From assembly GCA_944321735.1 (NCBI GenBank), contig CALUMK010000015.1, positions 1-58,688 of the forward strand: 58,688 bases of DNA. The letters are read 5' to 3'. Numbering within the stretch: position 1 is the first letter of the stretch; each line of letters opens with the position of its first letter. The notes under the pieces are model-generated. The model saw only the letters and a program-made list of their open reading frames with translations, was not told the DNA's origin and ran no database searches. Origin of the DNA: an uncultured Bacteroidales bacterium. Lineage in GTDB: Bacteria > Bacteroidota > Bacteroidia > Bacteroidales > P3. Shown one piece after another: positions 8,053 to 15,856 of the stretch. The position numbers and the translations under genes were made by a program.

Positions 8053-9333
8053 ATGAGTGAGATGAAGAAGAAAGACGTTTTTTTCGGTTTCTGTTTGCTT
8101 TTTGTTTTGTTTGCAGTGCTTCCGGTACAAGCGCAGAACCGTTTGACGGACGGTGCAGAGACTCAGTACCGGCGCAGTTCGCTGTACTCTCTTTTAATAG
8201 CGCATCCGCAGGCAAAATATGCTTCCCAGATAGATTATGTCTATTTGGGATTGCCTACGCCCGATAAATATGAAGACCACAATTTGAATGTCCGCAGGGT
8301 GGAGGCATTGACAGCCAAGGAAGCGAAGCCTTATGAGATTACCGCTTTCTTGGATGGGAACCAAGTGGCCAGAAGATTGGTTGCCAAATGGTTCAACCGG
8401 GATTCCAATGGTGTCTTCAATGTGGATTTGGTAGCGGATCGAGGCAATTACAATGCTACGGAAATGGATGTGGCTGAGGCGCGTATGACTAAGCGGGGCT
8501 TGGCGATGCTTTCGGATGCCGGCGAGGATTTGATAGGCAATACTTTTGTTACCGTGAACGATATTGTCTATATAGATAAGGAACAGCGGGCGCAGCTGGC
8601 CAGCGCCATCTTGCAAATAGTGGCGCAAGCGGCTTTGGTGGCGACGATGGCAGCTGACGATGATGATACGGAGGCGATAGCAGGAGCTATCGCTGGGACG
8701 GCGGCTTTGGGTTCCATTATCGCCGACAATCTGGCAGGTTTCAAGGTGAAAGTGACAACGCATTTGTATCAATTGGTCTGGAATGATTCGATAGCCAATC
8801 TCTTTTATTCGGATTATTGGGTGGACGAAAACACGCCGGAAGCGGAGCGTTTGCGGCGGAAAGCCTTGTTCGAGCAGAGCGATTTGTTTGCGTTGAAATA
8901 TCTGGGCAAGTACAAGGTGAAGAGCGAGAAAACGGTGATGAAAGGCGTGCATTCCAACGAGGATATCATCCGCAAGGTTTGCGCTCGGGCGATGGACCGC
9001 AATATTGCAGGATTGCAGAAGAAGTTCGAGGCATTCAAGGTCAAGACCCCGGTGATAGCCGTGGAGAACGGAAGGGTGGTGGCGAAAGTAGGCAAGAAAG
9101 AGGGATTGAAGCCTTCTACCAAGTTCGAGGTATTGCAGCCCGTGCAACGGGAAGACGGCAGGATGGTTTACCGTCGGGTCGGTGTGGTGAAGCCGCAGAA
9201 AGGGCAGATTTGGGATAACCGCTACATGGCTTTTGAAGAGCAGTCCGATGGTTCGGAGCTGACAGCTACAACCTTCCGCACCGTTTCCGGTGTCGGCTTC
9301 GTTCCGGGGATGTTGATCCGGCAGTTGAAGTAG
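8053..9333 (+). CDS. Secreted protein with a FlgT-C-like C-terminal domain
   Basis: 426 residues from the ATG at 8053; a TTG at 8044 and an ATG at 8062 are alternatives. Signal peptide ends near LPVQAQ. The middle has an Ala/Gly-rich segment, EAIAGAIAGTAALGSII, that looks like a glycine zipper able to insert in or pack on a membrane. The C-terminal region has VIAVENGRVVAKVGKKEGLK, then KFEVLQPV and RVGVVKPQKGQIWDNRY, the strand pattern of FlgT-C/SH3-like domains (V-x-V ... lG-x-x-x-G-v ... G-x-v). A paralogue with a central deletion lies at 2698-3542. Periplasmic or outer-membrane location is inferred; no enzyme motif is seen. Confidence 0.6.
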   Translation: MSEMKKKDVFFGFCLLFVLFAVLPVQAQNRLTDGAETQYRRSSLYSLLIAHPQAKYASQIDYVYLGLPTPDKYEDHNLNVRRVEALTAKEAKPYEITAFLDGNQVARRLVAKWFNRDSNGVFNVDLVADRGNYNATEMDVAEARMTKRGLAMLSDAGEDLIGNTFVTVNDIVYIDKEQRAQLASAILQIVAQAALVATMAADDDDTEAIAGAIAGTAALGSIIADNLAGFKVKVTTHLYQLVWNDSIANLFYSDYWVDENTPEAERLRRKALFEQSDLFALKYLGKYKVKSEKTVMKGVHSNEDIIRKVCARAMDRNIAGLQKKFEAFKVKTPVIAVENGRVVAKVGKKEGLKPSTKFEVLQPVQREDGRMVYRRVGVVKPQKGQIWDNRYMAFEEQSDGSELTATTFRTVSGVGFVPGMLIRQLK

Positions 9334-9378
9334 CAGGTGAGAGAAAAGAGGCTTCCTGGAATTATGGTTTCTATACAG

Positions 9379-9414
9379 AACGACCCTGGTAGAATGACTC
9401 TATCAGGGTCGTTT
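9379..9414 (+). terminator. Terminator-like hairpin after the FlgT-C-like gene
   Basis: AACGACCCTG pairs with CAGGGTCGTT, with AGA/TCT inside, followed by TTTG. It lies between convergent genes (8053 on plus, 9466 on minus) and can serve both. Its stem sequence is close to that at 7058. Confidence 0.7.
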
Positions 9415-9465
9415 GTTATGTAGGAACTTTATCAGCTTCTCTTGGTCAATGCTGCTGCTGATATT

Positions 9466-10278
9466 TTATTTGTCGTTCTTTACGATTTCTTCGGCTTTTT
9501 CCTTGATGGAGTCGTCAACTAAGAAACGTCCGCAGTATTCGCACGAAATCATTTTCTTGTGCATCCGGATGTCGATTTGCCGTTGGGGAGGTATCTTGCT
9601 GAAGCAGCCACCGCAGGCATCGCGTTCCACGCAGACCACGGCAAGGCCGTTGTGGGCATTGTTGCGGATGCGTTCATAAAGACGGAGCCAACGGGCTTCG
9701 ATACGTTTCTGGAAACGTTCCGATTTTTCCATCAGCGCTTTTTCGTCTTTTTCGGTTTCGGCCACGATTTCGTCCAGTTCGCCTTTCTTTAAATCCAAGT
9801 CTTTTTGCCGTTCGGAACGCACTTCTTCAAGGTGTTCCAGTTCGGCTTGTTTCTTTTCGAGTTGTGCGTTGGCTTCCCGAATGCGCTTTTCGTGCAGCTC
9901 GTTTTCGAGTTTCTGGTATTCGATTTCCTTGTTCAGGGCATCGTATTCACGGCTGTTCTTGACGTCTTTGAGCTGTTTGTCGTATTTTTTCAGCTGAGCC
10001 TTGTTGTCGGTAATGGCGGCTTTGCGGTCGGCAATGTTCTTGTTGATTTCGGCCATTTCGGCTTCGACCTTCTCGATTTTGCTGCTGTAACCGGCAATAT
10101 CGTCTTCCAAATCTTGGACTTCCAGCGGCAATTCGCCTCTCAGGGTGCGGATTTTGTCAATCGCGGAGTCCACGCATTGGAGTGCATAAAGGGAGGTGAG
10201 CTTCTGTTCGATGTCCAAATCCCTTTCGTCCGAAACAACTACTGGCTTTTCTTCTTTCTGCCCGGCTTTTTCCTTCAT
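9466..10278 (-). CDS. Coiled-coil C4 zinc-ribbon protein
   Basis: 270 residues. Residues about 30-195 form a long charged coiled coil. The C-terminus carries two CxxC pairs, C222/C225 (CGGC) and C246/C249 (CEYC), a C4 zinc ribbon of the zf-RING_7 type. This Bacteroidota family is widely conserved and of uncertain function; RNA or ribosome association has been suggested for relatives but cannot be read here. It starts 21 bp after the stop of the Nif3 gene upstream, so the two are likely cotranscribed, a pairing common in Bacteroidota. Confidence 0.8.
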   Translation of the reverse strand: MKEKAGQKEEKPVVVSDERDLDIEQKLTSLYALQCVDSAIDKIRTLRGELPLEVQDLEDDIAGYSSKIEKVEAEMAEINKNIADRKAAITDNKAQLKKYDKQLKDVKNSREYDALNKEIEYQKLENELHEKRIREANAQLEKKQAELEHLEEVRSERQKDLDLKKGELDEIVAETEKDEKALMEKSERFQKRIEARWLRLYERIRNNAHNGLAVVCVERDACGGCFSKIPPQRQIDIRMHKKMISCEYCGRFLVDDSIKEKAEEIVKNDK

Positions 10279-10299
10279 TGTGATATGTATTTACGAATA

Positions 10300-11457
10300 C
10301 TAATAAAAGGCTACAGGGTTTCGTGCCTGTTCCGATATGGAAACGGCAAAATTAGGAAAATTTTTCCGAATGTACCTAAGAATAAGTCCCATGGCAAATT
10401 TTTCGCTCTCGAAATGCCCTATGTCCACGAGCCAGGTGCCAGGTTCGGCATCGGTAAAGTCGTGATATTTAAGGTCTCCGGTGATATATACATCGGCTTT
10501 CCGGCTTTGGGCGGATCCGATGAACGATCCTCCGCTGCCTCCGCAGAGGGCGATTCGTTGGATTTTCCGGTCACGGAAACCCGAATGCCGGATGCAATGC
10601 ACGCCGGTCAGTTCCTTGATCTTATCCAGAAGTTCGCGTTCCTGCATGGGGTCTTGGAGGATGCCAAAGGCGCCGGCGCCTTGCTCCGCGGCCTCGTTCT
10701 GGAGCGGGAGCAAATCGAAGGCCAGTTCCTCGTAGGGATGGTTTGCTCGCAGGGCTTCCACTACCTGCCGGGTCTTGTGCAGCGGGTACAGGCACTCTAT
10801 CTTGCATTCGGCCTCGCAGTGCAGCTCGCCAATCTGCCCGGCGAACGGATGCGCCTGGCTGCCGGCACGGAACCGGCCTTCTCCCCGGCTGGTGTACGAA
10901 CAGGCGTCGTACTTGGCGCCGGCGCCGCAACCAGCCTCCGCTAATGCCTGCCGCAGTTTTTCCGCATAGGCTTCCGGCACATAGACTTGCAGCTTGCCAT
11001 AAAGGTTTTGGAGCGGCACCAAAGGTTGCACTTCCTGCAATCCCAGATGCTCGCAGAGCCAGGAATTGACCCCGCTCAGCGTGTTGTCCAGATTGGTGTG
11101 CAGGGCGCACCAAGCAATGTCGTGGCAGAGCGACTGCTTGATCATGTAACCCAGACGGCTTGCCGGGTTGATTCGCTTGATGCCTTTGAAGATGGCCGGA
11201 TGGTGCGAAAGAATCAGATCCGCCCCGCTCCGGACGGCTTCGTCCACCACTTCGGGCGTTACATCGAAGCAGACCAAGGCTTTCCGTACTTGCTGGTTAG
11301 GGTCGCCCAGGATCAGGCCGGCATTGTCGTAGCTCTCTTGCCAGGCGAAAGGCGCCCATTGATCCAGGCAATGGAGAATCTTTTTGAGCGGAAGAATGGA
11401 ATCGGCTTGCGGGTTCTCGGCCAGCATGCCGGTTTGCGGGAGATTTGAGGTTTGCAT
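10300..11457 (-). CDS. Nif3-like dinuclear metal centre protein
   Basis: 385 residues from the ATG at 11457; the open frame extends 96 bp further upstream but that part has no family similarity. Metal ligands are visible in LILSHHPAIF and LHTNLDN in the N-terminal part and in DIGHFESE near the C-terminus. The middle is the insertion domain found in longer Nif3 proteins. Family members bind two metal ions and form hexamers; the label 'GTP cyclohydrolase I type 2' used for some is not well supported, so the reaction is left open. Transcribed with the zinc-ribbon gene. Confidence 0.85.
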   Translation of the reverse strand: MQTSNLPQTGMLAENPQADSILPLKKILHCLDQWAPFAWQESYDNAGLILGDPNQQVRKALVCFDVTPEVVDEAVRSGADLILSHHPAIFKGIKRINPASRLGYMIKQSLCHDIAWCALHTNLDNTLSGVNSWLCEHLGLQEVQPLVPLQNLYGKLQVYVPEAYAEKLRQALAEAGCGAGAKYDACSYTSRGEGRFRAGSQAHPFAGQIGELHCEAECKIECLYPLHKTRQVVEALRANHPYEELAFDLLPLQNEAAEQGAGAFGILQDPMQERELLDKIKELTGVHCIRHSGFRDRKIQRIALCGGSGGSFIGSAQSRKADVYITGDLKYHDFTDAEPGTWLVDIGHFESEKFAMGLILRYIRKNFPNFAVSISEQARNPVAFY

Positions 11458-11661
11458 GGTTCTGCGGATATGGTTAATTTTGTTCCTTTGCCGTTTTTGC
11501 TTAGCGGAATCGCTCTTTCCGGAGAAGAGAGCTTTGCACCCGGATAAGCGCACGAATTCCGTCGATTCGTAGATTCACCTGTCTGGATTCTGTAACCGGA
11601 ATCGGCCGGAATAAAACGGTAAAGATACATGAATTAGTAAAGATGTGTCCTGTAAATTAAG

Positions 11662-12378
11662 ATGAAAGCTGTTTCGGCCTGGTTTATGGGGCTCGCAAAA
11701 TCCAATATGATGATACAATACGGACCGCACGACAAGATGTGCAACTTGATTTGCGAAGACCATTATATGTTGTTTGTTCTGAGCCGTTTCGGGATTCCGA
11801 TGGGTTTCGGCGACAGCGACATAGAAGAAGTCTGCAAACGCAACGGGGTGGATGTCAAGACCTTCTTGGCTATCGTGAACATGAACCTGCATGGGGAAGG
11901 GACATTGCCCAAAGTGGATAAGGACTTGCATCCCGAAGCCATTGTCAAATACCTTCACAACTCGCACGATTATTTTCTGGATTACCGTTTGCCTTCCATC
12001 CGGGCCCGGCTCATGGAAGCGATGGACGGGGAAAAGGATGTTGCGGTAGTGGTGATGCGCTATTTTGATGAATACGTGGCCGAGGTGAGGAAGCACATGG
12101 AATATGAAGAAAAGGTGGTTTTCCCTTATATCCGGGCTTTGGTGGAGGGCGATTCCGGCGATGACTACCATATTTCCATTTTCCGGAAGCAACACAGTGA
12201 CATTGAGAGCCGTCTGACGGAATTAAGGGATATTCTGATTAAATATTACACCGGCAAGACCGGCCATGTATTCAATGCCGTCCTGTTTGACATCTTTACT
12301 TGCGCGGACGATTTGCGTCAGCATAATACCGTGGAAGACTGTCTTTTGGTTCCATTGATAGAATTGCTTGAAAAATAA
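11662..12378 (+). CDS. Hemerythrin-domain protein
   Basis: 238 residues (an internal ATG at 11707 would give 223). Likely di-iron ligands are seen in the order LHNSHDYFLDYRLP, HMEYEEKVVFPYI, FRKQHSDIE and LRQHNTVEDCLLVP, the helix-bundle spacing of hemerythrin-like proteins of the RIC/YtfE type. Such proteins bind O2 or NO, or help repair iron centres under nitrosative stress. The stop is 5 bp before the LuxR-type regulator, so the pair is one operon; a role in sensing or responding to oxygen or NO is inferred from that. Confidence 0.75.
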   Translation: MKAVSAWFMGLAKSNMMIQYGPHDKMCNLICEDHYMLFVLSRFGIPMGFGDSDIEEVCKRNGVDVKTFLAIVNMNLHGEGTLPKVDKDLHPEAIVKYLHNSHDYFLDYRLPSIRARLMEAMDGEKDVAVVVMRYFDEYVAEVRKHMEYEEKVVFPYIRALVEGDSGDDYHISIFRKQHSDIESRLTELRDILIKYYTGKTGHVFNAVLFDIFTCADDLRQHNTVEDCLLVPLIELLEK

Positions 12379-12383
12379 GTGCC

Positions 12384-12983
12384 ATGGGAAAGATCTTGAA
12401 ATTCGTTATAGTGGAAGACTCCGACATCATTGCCGACGGCCTTTCCACGATACTTCGCCAGATGAACAGCGGTTTCAGGGTACTCCGGATGGAACCCGGA
12501 GGCCAGTTGCTGCCTTATTTGATGGCGGAAAAGCCGGATGTGTTGATTGTGAATCCTCTTTTGCCCGAACTGGGTTCGCCTCAGAAACTGCGTGCCCATG
12601 CGGATTTGCCGGATTTGGTATGCGTGGCTTTCGTGGATAATTTGCGGGAGCAGAAACATGCCGAGGGTTTTGACGAAACGGTGTCCTTGTTCGATACCTC
12701 GGTGCAGATTCATGAAAAGATAGAGCGTCTGGCCAATAGGAAAGAAGATGAAGAAGAAGGCGAAAAGGTGCTCAGCCAGCGGGAGAAAGAGATTGTAGCC
12801 TTGGTGGTGCGCGGTTATACCAACAAGCAGATTGCCGACGAGTTGTGCATTTCTTCGCATACGGTCATCACGCATCGGCGGAACATTTCTTCCAAGTTGC
12901 AGATCCACAGTTCAGCCGGTTTGACGATTTATGCCATTGTAAACAAATTGGTCAAGCTGGAAGATATCCAAGGCGAGGCTTGA
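12384..12983 (+). CDS. LuxR-type regulator with a degenerate receiver domain
   Basis: 199 residues. The N-terminal receiver-like domain begins FVIVEDSDII with the acidic pair (E11, D12), but the position expected for the phosphorylated Asp is Asn57 (LIVNPLLPE), so normal phosphorylation is unlikely. The C-terminus (about 130-190) is a LuxR/GerE helix-turn-helix: LSQREKEIVALVVRGYTN and SSHTVITHRRNI. It is probably a DNA-binding regulator controlled by something other than a histidine kinase. The hemerythrin gene 5 bp upstream is a natural candidate partner. Confidence 0.8.
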   Translation: MGKILKFVIVEDSDIIADGLSTILRQMNSGFRVLRMEPGGQLLPYLMAEKPDVLIVNPLLPELGSPQKLRAHADLPDLVCVAFVDNLREQKHAEGFDETVSLFDTSVQIHEKIERLANRKEDEEEGEKVLSQREKEIVALVVRGYTNKQIADELCISSHTVITHRRNISSKLQIHSSAGLTIYAIVNKLVKLEDIQGEA

Positions 12984-13087
12984 GTTGGTGGCGCGGTTTG
13001 TTGCGCGGTTATGCACGATGCCGGAGGCGATATTGCAGAGGGATGAAAATTGATAAGGCTTAATTTATAGAATGCTAATTTGTTAGT

Positions 13088-13945
13088 ATGATGAAGTGCA
13101 TGGATGAGGTATCCGTGAAAGCGGTGATTTTTGATTTGGACGGGACTTTGATTGATTCCAAGGAGGATTTGGCCGATGCCACCAACCGGACTTTGGCCGA
13201 GGAAGGCTTCCCGGTCTGGCCGGTATCGCAGTACGGGCTTTTTCTGGGGCGAGGCTTGCGGAATCTGGTTTGGAATGCCTTGCCGGAAGAGAAGCGGGAC
13301 GATGCCACGGTGGAACGCTGCCGGGACAAGATTCTGGCGGATTACGGGAAGAATTATTTGGTAAAGACCACGATGTATCCGGGCATAGCGGACTTGTTGG
13401 ATGCCTTGACGGCCCGGGGTATCCGGCTTTGCGTGTTGTCGAACAAGCCGGATGTGGTGACGAAAAAGATTATCGCCGAGTTGTTTGCGCCTTGGAAATT
13501 CGATTGCGTCTTAGGCGCGGGCGTTTCCGTGCCGGAGGCTTGGCGTCCGTCTTTCGCGGGCGAACCGGGATTTTCCGGCAAAACGCTTGCTTCGGCTGAA
13601 TCGGCACCCGGGCAGGTTTCAAGCGGCGGCTCTGTCTTGTCAGCCTCGGCAAAGGCCTCCTTGGCCAAGTCTCTGGCTTCTTCGGAAAAACCTGCGGACG
13701 GCTTCCGTTTCCTGGCGATGAAGCCGGAGCCGGAAGCGGTCTTCTATATTTGCGAGCAATTGGGTTTGAAGCCGGCCGAGGTGGTTTACATAGGCGATTC
13801 GGATGTGGATATGCAGACGGCTGCCAATGCCGGGATGCGTTCCATCGGGGTCAGCTGGGGTTTCCGGGGCCGTCAGGAACTGGCCGAATCCGGCGCTTGG
13901 CGGATTGTGGACCAGGCAATGGAGATAATGGATTGCTGCCATTAA
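13088..13945 (+). CDS. HAD-superfamily phosphatase (phosphoglycolate phosphatase-like) with a Ser/Ala-rich insert
   Basis: 285 residues. HAD motifs: I FDLDGTLID (D16, D18), II SNK (118-120), III K212 in MKPEPE, IV GDSDVD (236-241). The cap domain is helical, as in Gph/PGMB-like enzymes, and the substrate is probably a small phosphorylated metabolite. Unusual: about 65 residues (146-210), rich in Ser, Ala and Gly, sit between the motif II Rossmann strand and motif III, where relatives have only a few residues. The frame and codon use stay normal through the insert. The gene has its own terminator. Confidence 0.8.
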   Translation: MMKCMDEVSVKAVIFDLDGTLIDSKEDLADATNRTLAEEGFPVWPVSQYGLFLGRGLRNLVWNALPEEKRDDATVERCRDKILADYGKNYLVKTTMYPGIADLLDALTARGIRLCVLSNKPDVVTKKIIAELFAPWKFDCVLGAGVSVPEAWRPSFAGEPGFSGKTLASAESAPGQVSSGGSVLSASAKASLAKSLASSEKPADGFRFLAMKPEPEAVFYICEQLGLKPAEVVYIGDSDVDMQTAANAGMRSIGVSWGFRGRQELAESGAWRIVDQAMEIMDCCH

Positions 13946-13982
13946 AAATCCGGAGAAAGCGAATCTGGATATTTTTTAAAGA

Positions 13983-14031
13983 AAAGAGGGCTCTCTCTTC
14001 GCTTCTTTAGCGGAAAGAACCCTCTTTCTGT
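13983..14031 (+). terminator. Terminator after the HAD phosphatase gene
   Basis: AAAGAGGG at 13983-13990 pairs with CCCTCTTT at 14020-14027, with further pairing inside, followed by CTGTTTTG. Confidence 0.7.
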
Positions 14032-14059
14032 TTTGAAGACGGTATGCGTCTTAAGTTAA

Positions 14060-14184
14060 GGAGATGTGTCAGAATGGGCAAAATGCAAGGCGCTGAGAGC
14101 GAGAACGAAGGAGCGTACTTTGGTACGTGACTGAGTTCGAGTCTTGATAGCAACGCAGCAGATTGCCCATTATCACACATCTCC
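14060..14184 (-). repeat. Structured palindromic element, copy A (after asnS)
   Basis: About 125 bp with 22-bp terminal arms: GGAGATGTGT-n3-AATGGGCAA on both ends in inverted form. Read in the asnS direction it begins at the G of the asnS TAG stop. Inside are a middle helix (GAAC with GTTC) and an apical hairpin CGTAC-CAAA-GTACG. Member of the family described in the findings; orientation is given relative to the gene it follows. Confidence 0.85.
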
Positions 14185-15602
14185 TAGAATTCGGCATTCT
14201 GCGGATACCTCGGAAACGGAATCACGTCGCGGATATTGGTCATGCCGGTGATGAACAGCAAAAGGCGTTCGAAGCCGAGCCCGAATCCGCTGTGCGGCGC
14301 GGTGCCGAAACGGCGGGTGTCGAGATACCACCAGTAGGCCTGTTCGGGCATGTTCAGTTCGTGGATGCGGTTCAGCAGCTTGTCCAAGTCTTCCTCGCGC
14401 TGGGAACCGCCGATGATTTCCCCGATTTGCGGGAAAAGCACGTCCATGCCGCGCACCGTCTTGCCATCGGCATTCTGTTTCATGTAGAACGACTTGATTT
14501 CCTTCGGGTAGTCGGTGATGATGACCGGCTTCTTGTAATGGTGTTCCACCAAGAAACGTTCGTGTTCGGACTGCAGGTCCACGCCCCATTCCACCGGGTA
14601 TTCGAACTTGGCGTTCGCCGCTTTGAGCACGTCTACCGCCGTGGTGTAGGTGATGCGTTCAAACGTCATTTTCTGCACATGCTCCAGACGGTCGATCAAG
14701 CTCTTGTCGTACATGTCGTTGAGGAACTTCAAATCGTCCATGCAGTTTTCGAGCGCATAGGAAGTCAGGTGTTTCAGGAAATCTTCGGCAAGATCCATGT
14801 TGTCGTCGATTTCGTAGAAGGCCATTTCCGGTTCGTTCATCCAGAACTCGGCCAAATGGCGGGGCGTATTGGATTTTTCAGCCCGGAAAGTGGGACCGAA
14901 AGTGTAAATCTTGGAAAGAGCCATTGCACCGAGTTCGCCCTCTAATTGGCCAGAAACCGTCAGCTTGGTGGACTTGCCGAAGAAATCCTGGCTGAAATCC
15001 ACGCTGCCGTCCGGGTTCTTGGGCATATTGGCCAGATCCAGCGTCGTCACCTGGAACATTTCGCCGGCACCTTCGCAGTCGGAACCGGTGATGATGGGCG
15101 TATGCAGATAGACGAACCCGCGATCGTGGTAGAACTGGTGCAGGGCGTAGGCCATCGCATGGCGCAGACGCAGCACGCAGCCGAAGGTGTTGGTGCGGGG
15201 ACGCAGATGGGCTATCTCGCGCAGGAACTCCAGCGAATGTCCTTTCTTCTGCAAGGGGTAGGTGTCGGGATTGGCTTCGCCATAGACCACGATATTCCGG
15301 GCTTGGATTTCCACATTCTGTCCTTTGCCCATCGATTGGACGAGGTTACCTTCCACGCAGAGGCAGGCACCTGTCGTGATTCTTTTCATCAATTCGTCGC
15401 CGAAACCGTCCGGTTTTTCTTCCGTTTGCAGTTCGGCTACCACCTGCAGGCTTTGCACGCAGGTTCCGTCGTTGAGCGCGATGAAAGCCACGTGTTTGTT
15501 GCCGCGTTTGGTCCGGACCCAGCCTTTCACGGTGACGGGTCTTGTTTCGCCTTCTTGAAGCGAAAGTTTTACAAGGTCTTTGATTTCAGTGTGTTTCAGC
15601 AT
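14184..15602 (-). CDS. asnS: Asparagine--tRNA ligase
   Basis: 472 residues, full length for a bacterial AsnRS. Class IIb aminoacyl-tRNA synthetase: an N-terminal OB-fold anticodon-binding domain ([18 protein letters not shown]), motif 2 around [18 protein letters not shown], and motif 3 [15 protein letters not shown] near the C-terminus. It charges tRNA-Asn in the cytoplasm. Monocistronic; the stop codon overlaps repeat copy A, and a TAnnTTTG-type box (CAAAGGTA on plus, 15700-15707) lies upstream. Confidence 0.97.
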   Translation of the reverse strand: MLKHTEIKDLVKLSLQEGETRPVTVKGWVRTKRGNKHVAFIALNDGTCVQSLQVVAELQTEEKPDGFGDELMKRITTGACLCVEGNLVQSMGKGQNVEIQARNIVVYGEANPDTYPLQKKGHSLEFLREIAHLRPRTNTFGCVLRLRHAMAYALHQFYHDRGFVYLHTPIITGSDCEGAGEMFQVTTLDLANMPKNPDGSVDFSQDFFGKSTKLTVSGQLEGELGAMALSKIYTFGPTFRAEKSNTPRHLAEFWMNEPEMAFYEIDDNMDLAEDFLKHLTSYALENCMDDLKFLNDMYDKSLIDRLEHVQKMTFERITYTTAVDVLKAANAKFEYPVEWGVDLQSEHERFLVEHHYKKPVIITDYPKEIKSFYMKQNADGKTVRGMDVLFPQIGEIIGGSQREEDLDKLLNRIHELNMPEQAYWWYLDTRRFGTAPHSGFGLGFERLLLFITGMTNIRDVIPFPRYPQNAEF

Positions 15603-15740
15603 CTTCTTTCCTTTCTTTGTAGATGGTATTGCTGGAGACCCTATAGCGAAAGCCTTGTTTCTGTAGGTTGCACTATGTCGGTCATCGTAGAAACGGTCGC
15701 AAAGGTACGTTTTTTTTTATTGTGTTTAGCCTTGGAAAGG

Positions 15741-15772
15741 CTTGACATTATGCTTTGATTTCGCTACCTTTG
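15741..15772 (+). promoter_or_regulatory. Promoter for the K+/H+ antiporter gene
   Basis: CTTG at 15741-15744, a 20-bp spacer, and TACCTTTG (exact TAnnTTTG) at 15765-15772. A divergent asnS box CAAAGGTA lies at 15700-15707. Confidence 0.5.
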
Positions 15773-15856
15773 CTTTTCTCTGCATTATTGGGACTTTTCG
15801 GTGCAAGCCGGGTCGGGTATTGTGGACATTTTCTAACTCTACATTTTTTTTAGCGC

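Noticed and set aside
14060-14184. Palindromic element as a tRNA-like or ordinary terminator hairpin
   Set aside because: No anticodon-arm layout or CCA, and the three-helix core shared by four sites is far larger than a simple terminator.
14163-14945. Long plus-strand frames opposite asnS, kdd, the EF-G gene and the subtilases
   Set aside because: They are antisense shadows of well-identified genes and have no family similarity.
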